A stretch of 64,000 bases of DNA from Mesostigma viride. Its lineage: Eukaryota; Streptophyta; Mesostigmatophyceae; Mesostigmatales; Mesostigmataceae. The notes below the pieces were generated by a model. The model ran no database searches and was not told the origin of the DNA. It saw nothing but the letters and a program-made list of their open reading frames with translations. This document shows positions 12,301 through 21,187 of the stretch, in pieces. Each line of letters opens with the position of its first letter. Position 1 is the stretch's first letter. A program made the position numbers and the translations under genes. The stretch covers positions 293,501-357,500 of the forward strand of contig RPFO01000256.1 of assembly GCA_009746045.1 (NCBI GenBank), in the 5' to 3' direction.

Positions 12301-15300
12301 AACAACACATTCACGAATAAAACACTTGTAATACTGCTACTAAGTATATATATCTAATATATAATTACTAAATATATATAGAGAGAGAGAGCGATCCCAT
12401 CGAGTACTCGGCAGTATCAGGACCTCCTCCACCCCATGCACGACCAACCCCACCAAACCATGTACTATAAGCCCTCACCTCGCGAGGTGGGCACCATGGT
12501 GGGCAGCACCCTACACAACCCCAACAAACCGTATGCTATAACGCGGTCACTATAAGCCCTCACCTCGCGCGGTCGGCACCATGGTGGGCAGCGCGAGGGT
12601 GATCTTGAGGAAGAGCTTGGCCTTGCTGCGCTGGTAGTACATCAGGCTCTCCTTCTCGGAGATGGAAACACTCAGCACGTAGAGAGGCTCCTTGTCTGCA
12701 CGGCGGCTCGATGCCTTGACGGCCGCCTGGAGGGAGGTGGCCGAGAGTATGAGCGAGTTGAAAAGGGGGGGTGAACGGAAGGACCGAGCGAGCCGCCAAG
12801 CAATCGATAAATATTTGCGACGTGACATTCAACATCACAACGGTTGCTACGTGACACCACCCGTGTGCCAAAAACAACGTCACTATTGAAATTAGTTGTA
12901 ATACCCCCAATCTGATGCTATCTCATGTTTGTCCCATATCCCCATCACTCGGCCTCTATTTGTCCGGTTGCCACGTGACATGGCATGGGATACACAATAC
13001 GGCCACGCATAACGTGGCTTTGAAATCCCATCACGAGCCATGCATCCATGCTCAGGCGGTGGCGGAACAGCGCAAACGTAGCTTATGCTGGCGCACAAAA
13101 GGGACACAAGCTAGCACACTACATGGGGTACAACAGTACACCAGTCCGTGCCTCAACAAATCTCAACCTAGCATGTATCCCGTATCCCTATCCGCGGTAC
13201 GTCCGTGTCGACCGCACAGCACAGAACGCTCACATTCAGGCTGCTCCGGGTGTTCCGGGATGTACTCTCCCATTCTTCAGGCCGTTCCGGAATATAGCCC
13301 CCACCTAGCACCTAGGACGCATGTGTCCACATCCTCGCGACTCCTATTCATGGGCTGTTTCAGAGTTCGGAAGGTCTTGCACTCTACCCACACCAACCGC
13401 ACACTCACGTTCACGCTAGTTCAAAACTCTCTTTTAATTGCCCAGGTCACTCACGTTCAGGCTGTTGCGGAAGCTCTCGCAGTGGTCGGGCTGGAATCCC
13501 CGTGGCATCGCGATGTAGAAGTAGGGCAGGAAGCCGTGCACAAACGCGCACACGCTGTTGCCTGTCGGGAAGGGCAAGAAAGCAAAGGCAAAAGAAGAAC
13601 GAAGTTTGTGCGGAGGGCGTGGGAGCAAGGGCTAGCATGCAGGCAGTCAGCGGGCAGCAGCCAGCAGAAAGGTTGGATTATGAATTATTCCAGGCGAATG
13701 TGAACAGGCAACAAAGCGCAGGCAAAGAGAAATGGGCAGGACCAAGATTGCATTACTGAGAAGGCGTGGGTGTGGGTGTGGGTGTGGGTGTGGGTGTGGG
13801 TGTGGGTGTGGGTGTGGGTGTGGGTGTGGGTGTGGGTGTGGGTGTGGGTGTGGGTGTGGGTGTGGGTGTGGGTGTGGGTGTGGGTGTGGGTGTGGGTGTG
13901 GGTGTGGGTGTGGGTGTGGGTGTGGGTGTGGGTGTGGGTGTGGGTGTGGGTGTGGGTGTGGGTGTGGGTGTGGGTGTGGGTGTGGATACATGCATGCACA
14001 GCAAGAGGTTGAACAAGTGTCAGCACTCTGGCCGAGATGCGAGGAAAACTACTCTCTACTGCTTGCTCTTCATGCAAGGCGACTCGGTATGGACCGGACT
14101 GCCGCAGCCACTTGAAACCAGTCTCAACTATATACTCTTCTATATTAAGTCACCACCAATCCCAAACGATTCAAGGGGCCCAATCCCAGCTTACCCGAAG
14201 TGCCACCACGAGTCTCACCGTATCTTCAAGGTCACCAGCCCTTTCCTGGCTCCCCACATGAGGGGCCTTCAACTGGTGCTAATGATATGGTGAGCCCGCG
14301 CCATGACATTCGAATCCAAACTCCAAGCACCTAACAAAAGCCATTGCCTTGCAAGACTACAGCTCGCCATGCAAAACCGTAAAGTACTCTTCAAGCCACG
14401 CGACTTTCCCAAAAGAGTGCTACATGAGGAGTGCTTCTTGCGGAATTCGTGCGTCCCAATTCGCCCAAAAGATATCCGCAAGGCATGGCTGGCAGCTCGC
14501 CGGCATGACTCCAGGGAGATTGTGGACATTAAAGTTAGGGAGTTCACGTGCACTATCAACATTAAAGAGCGCGAAATGCTCTACAAAGTACACTCCAGTA
14601 GCTGGCTACTGTAGCCTACACGCCATGCCAAACCAAGGTCCATGAAAACAATGCCCTCGACTCGTATTCCAGTTATACTCTACAAATACGATATCCCCTA
14701 GGACGCCTCTGGATGGGGGGTCACCCTGGCCAACCTAGCATCTGATTACGCCAGAAAAAGTGGCTGTACCTTCTTCGGTCACCCCGGCAAACCCTAGCAT
14801 CTCATTATGCCAGGAACTAGAGGGTGGCTGTACCTTCTTCGGTCACCCCAAAGACACGGAGGATGGGGGCCTGCGCCCTCGAGGGGAACGATGGTAGATA
14901 CTCCGCATCCGGCTTGCCAATAATGTAGTCGATCTCGAGCTGCTGGAAGACTGATACAACAGATAGAACAGATAGGACAGATAGAAGGAATAGACCAATA
15001 GATGATGTAGTCAATCTCGAGATGCTGGATGACTGGTACAACAAATGGAGTAATTAAAACAGATAACACAGCAATATATATTACCTTACAAATGTTTCAA
15101 TGCCTTTATGCCCGGTAAGCGTCTAGGCAGTTAATGGCAGCACTAACTTGAGCCGTGTGCACGGGGGGGGGGGGGGGGGGGGGGGGGGGGAGAGCTTAGA
15201 TACAGAGATGTTTCGGGAAAGACGCCAGACAGTGGATCAGCCATTCAAATGTGCACCTTTGCACAAAAAAGGGGTACCTATATTAGTTTGTGTGCACCCC

Positions 15301-15727
15301 TCCGCCATCAAGACATAGCTATCCTTAATCCTGAAAGGGTTAGAAATTACTAAAATGACCAGGAGTAGAAGGATTACCATTACGTAGTCGGAATTGAAAA
15401 TGCCTTTAAAGAAGAGTAAAATCAAATACTGCTGTGGACATATACCGTCAAGTACAAACACTCTTCTTGTATACCTATGTCTTTTTCCTTGGGGTCGAAG
15501 GGTGGCAAGTCCGGTCGCTTCCATCGTTCGCCACGCTCTGCAATGTTCTCCAGGATAACAGCCTCTTCCGCAGCCACTTCATCGATGTCTTCAGGCATGT
15601 AGCCCGCTTCATCCTCCTCGTACAACATTTCAAGCATTTCATTTTCCGTGGGAGCCCCATCCTCATTGAAAACGCGCTTTGCCGGTGGCGGAGGCCCCCC
15701 GGGAGTAGGCCGCTTTCGCGCATCCAT
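354..15727 (-). CDS. POLD1: DNA polymerase delta catalytic subunit, 5' part (16 exons, 3' end outside window)
   Basis: Family B replicative polymerase with 3'-5' proofreading; nuclear, lagging-strand synthesis. Exons: 15727-15475, 14950-14834, 13561-13455, 12726-12564, 11711-11504, 10795-10660, 10354-10217, 9391-9314, 8119-8028, 7335-7269, 6159-6088, 5637-5551, 4411-4292, 2981-2886, 1869-1762, 443-354. They total 1932 nt = 644 codons, with every join in frame and every intron GT-AG. The N terminus has a basic, proline-rich NLS-like start ([11 protein letters not shown]...AKR). Proofreading motifs: Exo[11 protein letters not shown] (D308, E310), Exo[10 protein letters not shown] (D394), ExoIII YCLKDAY (Y503, D507, split between exons 12 and 13). 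Polymerase motif A is LDFASLYPS (D595). The last visible exon covers the QFLSADQM...FVKSNVTK stretch that precedes the fingers helix; the rest of the polymerase domain and the C-terminal zinc/Fe-S modules lie beyond position 1. The start ATG has purine at -3 and G at +4. Family identity is certain; exact borders rest on frame and homology only. Confidence 0.95.
905..1135. repeat. Purine-rich GGAAAGG tract in POLD1 intron 15
   Basis: About 230 bp of degenerate GGAAAGGGAAAAGGAAGGAAAC units lies inside POLD1 intron 15. In the pre-mRNA sense it is an uninterrupted polypyrimidine run. It produces long spurious open frames on both strands. Confidence 0.8.
2517..2541. repeat. Poly(G) run, POLD1 intron 14
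   Basis: A homopolymer-like G run interrupted by single C residues, within intron 14. Confidence 0.7.
3040..3135. repeat. Short tandem repeat with CAAATGTGGG core, POLD1 intron 13
   Basis: Four consecutive units share CAAATGTGGG followed by TACATTAGGG, CACAACAGGACG or similar. They lie just upstream (in the sense direction) of POLD1 exon 14. Confidence 0.6.
3345..3730. repeat. Minisatellite (ACCGGGTGTTAACTAAAAGG), POLD1 intron 13
   Basis: About a dozen alternating units contain TTAACTAAAAGG followed by GGGCCCACCGGGTCT or TTTCACCGGGTGT. Two sub-unit types alternate, which suggests higher-order amplification. The array decays at both ends. Confidence 0.8.
4083..4215. repeat. AAGGGCCGA tandem tract, POLD1 intron 13
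   Basis: Tandem degenerate units of AAGGGCCGAAAA/CA type lie in intron 13, close to exon 13. A similar AAGGGC-based tract lies in the phosphodiesterase gene at 62300-62720. Confidence 0.65.
4481..4532. repeat. CTATATATAGTGAT repeat, POLD1 intron 12
   Basis: Three to four tandem copies of a 16-bp unit with a self-complementary CTATATATAG core. Confidence 0.6.
8283..8705. repeat. GAGGGGGAGAGGGGAGAA purine array, POLD1 intron 8
   Basis: Roughly 420 bp of pure GA-type repeats (GAGGAAGAGGGGGAGAGGGGA variants). In the gene's sense strand it is a long CT tract. The long Glu/Gly/Arg- and Pro/Leu-rich frames here are repeat artefacts. The tract sits inside the echo zone upstream of exon 9. Confidence 0.85.
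12343..12393. repeat. AT-rich TATATA/GAGAGA microsatellite, POLD1 intron 4
   Basis: TATATA runs end in a short GAGAGAGAGA run within intron 4. Confidence 0.5.
13764..13986. repeat. (GGGTGT)n hexanucleotide array, POLD1 intron 2
   Basis: About 36 near-perfect tandem copies of TGTGGG lie on the plus strand, which is the template strand of POLD1. The sense transcript carries (ACACCC)n. The array resembles telomeric DNA in G-run spacing but is not a canonical plant or algal telomere unit. Confidence 0.9.
15163..15190. repeat. Poly(G) run, POLD1 intron 1
   Basis: A G homopolymer of more than 25 nt inside intron 1. Confidence 0.8.
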
Positions 15728-16984
15728 TCTAGATTTAAAATAGTTGACGTTTTCTACGAGAGGTTCGCGTAGACGATAGCTATCCCGCCATACTGCATGC
15801 TACACCTCGGAAATTACGATGTACAGCCGTCCATGAGTTCCAGGTGCGCTTATTTTCGCTGCAAGGTAGGGAAATGCTGGGTTAGGCATGAGATATACAG
15901 TCCACAACTCCAAGGTGCATTCTCGAATAACAGTGCGGCAGCGTCTTCTAAAATTTAAGATTTGATTCTCTGTATTCTCGCTTGATGCTCAACTCTGTTT
16001 ATTTTCTAATGATGCTGGCCACCATGATCGTGGTACTGCACCAGGAAACAATTTGCGGTAAGCCATCTTCATCGCTTGAATCCTCCCCAGTTTGGCGGGA
16101 AAACGGGACAAGCACCAAGGCCTTGGAAATTGCCGCGAGACCGCCAGTGCCAAGCGGGACCTGTTGCGCGGACCGATGCGACGCGATGCGCGGTGCTCCC
16201 GTCTCGAAACTGGATCGGCCAGGACCCGGGGGGCGGCGCGCAGGTCCGCTCCGGGCCGTGCTACTGTACGGGCACGCCGGCATCAGTTAAATTGCGTGAT
16301 CCGCTGGCAGGGACTGACTGAAAGAGATTCTAATGAAAGTACAAAGCCCGCCGGCGTTGGGCAAGGTATAGTTGGACCACAAGTGGGAGCTTACTGTTAG
16401 CACCAGCCACGGCTGAGTTACAGCCTTAAATAGAACTATGATATGCAAATTCAAGTCACGGACTAGTGGACGGGTCTCCGGGACTGAATGCCCGGCGCGG
16501 CCGCCAACTCTATGGCAGTTTGTTGGGCAAGAGTTAACATTGATCACAGCTAGGCTAGCTGCCGTGATGACTATGTTAACTCCTGCCCTACATAAAGCCC
16601 CGATTGACTCAGGTAGTCATGTTGAGGCTATCAATATGTCTTTACGTTGTTTAAACAATTATCGAGCTAGTTCTTGGCCGATCCCTAACCGGTCCGCACC
16701 AATGAAGGTGCCGCACGTACATCCTGCCCTTACACGCAGGCGGGTGCTCCACATCGAATCACTTGGATCGTTTCAACGATCCATCAAGACAATAATGCCA
16801 TTTACGTTTTGTGGTATTCTTTCATGCTTAATTAACCCATAGTCCGCTGACCCATTTTTGGCACTTTTGTACCCCTGAAAATGAAAAAAAACATAACTCA
16901 CAGGCCACAACTCCAAATACCCCTAACCAAGATGCTTGAGCTAGGAGTATCTACACTTCAAGGGCTTTCAGAATATGCAATAAT
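15728..16984. other. POLD1 5' flank, no gene recognised
   Basis: About 1.25 kb between the POLD1 start codon and the first LINE remnant. Short open frames (for example 15982-16290) show no family signature or splice structure. It should contain the POLD1 promoter, but I see no convincing core element. The segment 16070-16270 is locally GC-rich. Confidence 0.5.
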
Positions 16985-17816
16985 ACCTTGGCTTTTTCAA
17001 ACCAGGGCTGCGTGCTGTCGCCCTACCTGTTCATTATTGTGGTCGAATACGTAATGATTCAGGCACGCAAGCGATTTACCCGCATCGTGGGTAGGGAACC
17101 AGGGGTGCAGGTTCAGTTGCCAACCACGTCTGGCATGGCGGAGCGGAAACGGAGATTCGGCTAGCGGACATCATCTACGCAGACGACACCACCCTCTTCG
17201 AGGACACTAGGCACGTGCAGACGTGGCTTGACTGCCTGGCTATCGAGGCCCGTGAAGTGGGGCTTGAGGTCAGCAAGAAGACCGAGGCTCTGGCGGTTGG
17301 GCTCACGGGCCGCTCACCCACTCACCGCCCGACCTCTTTCTCCTTGACGGCCCTCGAGTCCTGTATCGGGACCATGTCAAGCTGCTGGGCAGCCTAAGTA
17401 AGTAAGTAGGTAAGTAAGTAAGTAATTAAGTACTTGCGTGTCATGCGCAAAGGCATGCCACGGATGCGCAAAGGCATGGGGGGCCTACTAAGGCCTCTTC
17501 GTGATTTGGACGAAGATGATGGACAAGGCCAAGTGGGCCCAGGTCATAGAGGACAACGAGCCCCCCCCAGTGGGGAAGCGCCCGCGTGTGCAAACCCGTG
17601 GGAGGCACGCCAGACAGGTCCCCTAGGGCAGCGTGAGGCTGTCTAGATAGATGTTGTAGTTAGAATGTTGTTAGATAGATGTCATAGGTAGCGGATGTAG
17701 ATAGCTTAGACCGGTAGGACTGTTTGCACCCATCCATCCATCCATCCATCCATCGGGGTTAATGCTCCGTGACTCCCCAACGGGAGCACGAGACTAATTA
17801 ATTAATTAATTAATGC
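16985..17816 (+). mobile_element. Non-LTR retrotransposon (LINE) ORF2 fragment with reverse transcriptase core and 3' end, internally deleted
   Basis: In one frame from 17005 the sequence reads NQGCVLSPYLFIIVVEY, the RT 'QG' motif. After a frameshift near 17160 it continues ADIIYADDTTLFED, the catalytic YADD box, and then the thumb-like EVGLEVSKKTEAL. At 17395 the body is replaced by a (TAAG)n patch. It resumes with a frameshifted copy of the ORF2 C terminus, a 3' UTR with (CATC)n, the CTCCCCAACGGGAG hairpin and a (TAAT)n tail. This is a dead copy, not an expressed gene. Confidence 0.85.
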
Positions 17817-17819
17817 CAC

Positions 17820-18115
17820 GGAGTACTATTAATTAGGAACATAACTCCGTTGGGAGTATATGTAGCACATAGCCCAGAGAAGGGGCATATGAGCCTATAA
17901 TACATTCTAAGCTATACTTCCTGCAAGAGTGGGAATGTAAACAACACTTGCGCTAGCTAGGTGCACCAGGGTACCTGCATCCCCATGATCTATCAAGCTA
18001 TGCCCAGCGAAGGGAGAGCCTGTCATGGCCCGGGGGAAGATCATCATAGCTATACAAAAGCTAGAGCGTGACATCTCAGCAGAGAGCAGCTCTCTGCATG
18101 GGCACAGCATAACTA
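17820..18115 (-). mobile_element. SINE-like element, near full length (minus orientation)
   Basis: A roughly 270-bp dispersed repeat read on the minus strand. The 5' end carries a perfect 8-bp hairpin (GCAGAGAG-CAG-CTCTCTGC, 18079-18097). The body is about 75-85% similar by eye to the copies at 45238 and 47738. The 3' end is ACTCCCAACGGAGTTATG followed by TTAA-type sequence. It abuts the (TAAT)n tail of the preceding LINE. It has no coding capacity. Confidence 0.7.
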
Positions 18116-18249
18116 AATAAAGCTAGGCATCATCTGGAGTGTGGCACATCATCGGCACGCATGTACATGGTTAAATAAACTATAAAGCGCGTGGCTTAGC
18201 TAGTATAGTGCCTGTACGAGGCGTACATGTACATGGCGCCACGGTCTAT

Positions 18250-19210
18250 CTATTCTACACTACTACTGCTGTATTCCCCTAGGCTGGGGCTTCTGGAGTC
18301 GCTGGGGCCGCGGTGGTCGAGGGGGTCGCGTGCCAGGGCTTGTAGCCGACGTAGATGGCCGCCCCCTTCCAGTACACCGGCTGGCCCGCCTTGGTCTGCC
18401 GGAGCTGGAGGTAGGTCGGCCATAGCTCCCGTCGCCTTTGTTGCTGCATGCGCCAGGGTCAAGTCGTCGTCCACGGTGAAGGGAGTCTTCTCGAGCCGCT
18501 TGCGGCGTCTGAGAAACGAAATCTTGTCCAGGGGGCTCTCAAAGATGAGAAGAAGCAGAGGCGCCCCGGCCTGACCCGGCCCGCACGCGGGGGAGGCGGT
18601 GGGCGGTCAGCTTAATCTCACCAAGGAGGCCCATGCGTGCAAGGATTTTGCTCTCAAACACACGTGCAAGCTTCTCGGAATTCTCACCTTCCTCCATGTC
18701 GAAGTTCTTGACGATGACGTTGAGGCTGCGCTAATGGCGAGCTCGGCCTCCTAGCTCGCGGAGGTCAAGCGTCTGCCGTTGGAGCTGGGCGGCGACGGCG
18801 GAGGTGGTGGAGGTGGTATGTTGCTTAAGCATGTCCGCCCAGGTCGATCGTGATGGGAGGAGCATCGCCGGCCAGGCCAGCAGGGGCTGGCTTGGCGGCA
18901 ATGTCCTTCACTGCCTGGGCGGTGAGGCCGGCGGTGTTCTGCAGGACCTCGATAGCGATTGCATTATCCTTGAGGCGCTGGTCGATGTCGCGGAGCTGGG
19001 CGGTGATGGCGTCGGAGGAGGGGAGGGTGGCGGTGGAGGAGGCGAGGAGGGTGGAGGTGGCGGTGGAAATGGTGGGAAGCTCAGCAGCCAGCGTGCCTCC
19101 AATTGCCGCCACATCTGTGGTGGCAAGGGGGGTCACGTGCTGCTCGAAAGCTTGACGGAGTACTATGCTAATCTCATTAGAAAAGTAATTACACAAAAGT
19201 TTAAACAAAT
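18250..19210 (-). pseudogene. LINE ORF1 remnant (coiled coil + RRM-like), frameshifted
   Basis: Read on the minus strand, an N-terminal helical region (19208-18825, FEQHVTPLA...) matches the ORF1-like copy at 46130 on the plus strand (LEEHVTWPLAEKL). It is followed, in shifted frames, by LNVIVKNFDMEEGE, an RRM-type motif of L1-like ORF1 proteins. The end reads FESPLDKISFLRRRKRLEK, then TVDDDLTLA and RRRELWPTYL, which parallel WTLDDDLTP and RRDLWPEYLRHKQ in the other copy. Several stops and frameshifts make it nonfunctional. Confidence 0.7.
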
Positions 19211-19241
19211 ATCGTCTGCCTCATCCCCCAACCGTTAAGCA

Positions 19242-19500
19242 CTAGATGGGGATGTAATCCTCATCCGAGCTGTCCTCTACTGTAATGGCAGACGAGGCGG
19301 TAGTGTAGCAGCTATCCTCAGGACCAATAACCTCCACCTGCGGACTTCTACCCTGGCTAGCAACGGGCCGCGGGGCCCGTGGGGAGAAAACAGGAGCATA
19401 CCCCTCGGGAAGGTGCTCATCGCAGATGGCAGCCCATTTCTCCTTGTCAATCATGCGGGCGCGGAGTACGGATAGTCCCAGAAGCATCTTCAAGCAGTTG
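19242..19500 (-). pseudogene. LINE ORF2 C-terminal fragment (minus)
   Basis: An 83-codon open frame, LGLSVLRARMIDKEKWAAICDEH..., aligns with the C terminus of the plus-strand LINE ORF2 (LGLSVIWKKMMDKAKWAQVIED). It is a different subfamily in the opposite orientation. It ends in an acidic SSDEDYIPI tail. Confidence 0.65.
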
Positions 19501-19559
19501 TGTCACATAGGTCCGGGTCGCGCCGCGCCGGTGCCCGGCGCGCGCAAGTTTGCCAGTGG

Positions 19560-20700
19560 GTTGCGATGGGACAAGGGGACCCTGCCATAATAGGAGGAGG
19601 TGTCTACCTAGTGCCCCGCAGCCTGCTCCCCAGCTGCGAGGCCGATGTGGAACACCGCATCTCCCTTGCCTGGCACGCGTTACGCCAATACCGGGCCCTG
19701 TGGCGCAAGCCCCTGGCCAAGATCGAGAAACAGGACCTGTTCAAGGTCCTCGTCCTTCCTGTTCTCACGTATGGGACCGAGACGCGTGGACCCTTACCGC
19801 CGACCTGGCCCGCAAGCTAGACGGCGCGGTCACCAACATGCTGAGATCCATTTTCCGAGTAGGATATGCTGCGCACGTCCGCAATGAGGACCTGTACCTT
19901 GGCATGCCATATATCAAGGAGACAACATGCCATATATCACCAGCACCATCAAGCAGCGGCGCCTGCAGCTCATAGGGCACCTAGCTCGCACCAACCAGGT
20001 AGACACCTCACGTGGCCCCCCCGCGGGACTGCAACCAGCCCAGCCTGGCCGCCACCTCCTGACGTGGGCTTATACATCATCCATTCCATCCCATGTTCCC
20101 CTCCCACTGAGGACTTATGCATGCTCATGTGACGCAGTCACGTGTCTATTAATTAAATGTCCATTAAGCAGCGACGCCTGCAGCTAGTAGGGCACCTAGC
20201 TCGCACCAACCAGGTAGACACCTCACGTGGCCCCCCCGCAGGACTGCGACCAGCCCAGCCTGGCCGGCACCTCCTGACGTGGGCCGGGCCCAGTGATGTT
20301 AGACGCCGCAAGGCCCGCACCTTCAAAGAACAGCTAGTAGAGGACATGGGGGGCCTAGGCCTCTCCGTGATTTGGAAGAAGATGATGGACAAGGCCAAGT
20401 GGGCCCAGGTCATAGAGGACAACGAGCCCCCCCCAGTGGGGAAGCGCCCGCGTGTGCAATCCCGTGGGAGGCACGCCAGACAGCTCCCCTAGGGCAGCGT
20501 GCGGCTGTCTAGATAGATGTTGTAGTTAGAATGCTGTTAGATAGATGTAGTGTGTAGCTGATGTAGATAGCTTAGACCGGTAGGACTGTTTGCACCCATC
20601 CATCCATCCATCGGGGTTAATGCTCCGTGACTCCCCAACGGGAGCACGAGTCTAATTAATTAATTAATTAATTAATTAATTAATTAATTAAATAATTAAT
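19560..20700 (+). mobile_element. LINE ORF2 3' half with 3' UTR and (TTAA)n tail
   Basis: The sequence encodes EADVEHRISLAWHALRQY, PVLTYGTET, MLRSIFRVGYAAHVRN and RRLQLIGHLARTN. This series is typical of the region after the RT in non-LTR elements. It ends with KWAQVIEDNEPPPVGKRPR and a stop near 20490. The 3' UTR has AGATAGATG repeats, (CATC)n, the CTCCCCAACGGGAG hairpin (20631-20646) and (TAAT)n. The copy is interrupted: 19953-20068 is repeated at 20165-20283 around a 96-bp insert. Confidence 0.85.
20069..20164 (+). mobile_element. Small dispersed module inserted in the LINE
   Basis: About 96 bp contains CCATCCCATGTTCCCCTCCC, CACTGAGGACTTAT and GTGACGCAGTCACGTG, ending in a TTAATTAA segment. 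The same module follows a LINE tail at 52839-52915. GTGACgcaGTCAC is a perfect short palindrome around GCA/A. Confidence 0.55.
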
Positions 20701-20714
20701 CTTCCACCCTAGCT

Positions 20715-20915
20715 GCTGGAATACATCGCTAGTGGTGCAGGTGCACTTCGCGTGCACCCAGAGCTTGTGTAGTTTACACCCTACCCTTGCAGGAAGTAGC
20801 CCAGAATGTATTACAAGCCATATGCCCCTTCTCAGGGATATGTGCTACATGTACTCCCAACGGAGTTATGTTCTTAATAATTTAAATTAATTAACTAATT
20901 AATTAATTAATGATG
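20715..20915 (+). mobile_element. SINE-like element, 5'-truncated (plus)
   Basis: The 3' two thirds of the same SINE-like family, including GTGCACCCAGAGC, GGAAGTAGCC, ATATGCCCCTTCTCAGGG and the ACTCCCAACGGAGTTATG end, followed by a TTAA-rich tail of about 40 bp. Confidence 0.7.
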
Positions 20916-21187
20916 GAGGACCCACAAGAGCCTTCATGCATGCAGCCAGTGGTTTGACATCTTGTTTGTTTAGAAGATATCAGCAGTTTCAAGTAATCGC
21001 CAATGCCCCAAGTACTGGTTTTGTGCATCTAGAAGAAAGATGCATCAAACCACTGGGTGGATACAAACATGCTTAACGCAAAAGTTTCGGTTACCTCAAA
21101 TTACACACAAAATTTGTCATCCTGCCGCAAAACGGGCTGCAGATTGCATGCCCTTTGGCTGAGAAGCCCGTGCCATTTGCTCCCTGG
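20916..21187. other. Spacer downstream of the EEP gene
   Basis: About 270 bp with no recognisable gene. It would hold the 3' UTR and polyadenylation region of the minus-strand EEP gene. Confidence 0.4.

Noticed and set aside
13647-14293. Long His-Pro, Thr-Pro, Val-Gly and Trp-Val repeat frames
   Set aside because: Translations of the (GGGTGT)n array inside POLD1 intron 2, not proteins.
14990-15050. Second POLD1 exon 2 ([10 protein letters not shown])
   Set aside because: It shares only the first ~30 bp of exon 2, then diverges and lacks the conserved RVFGVTEEG end. It is an echo.
15982-16290. Open frame of 102 codons upstream of POLD1
   Set aside because: Overlapping frames on both strands are equally open because the segment is GC-rich. 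There is no family signature and no splice support.
16560-16700. IDSG motif resembling an aspartic protease of an LTR element
   Set aside because: A single short match without flanking protease, RT or integrase sequence; likely chance.
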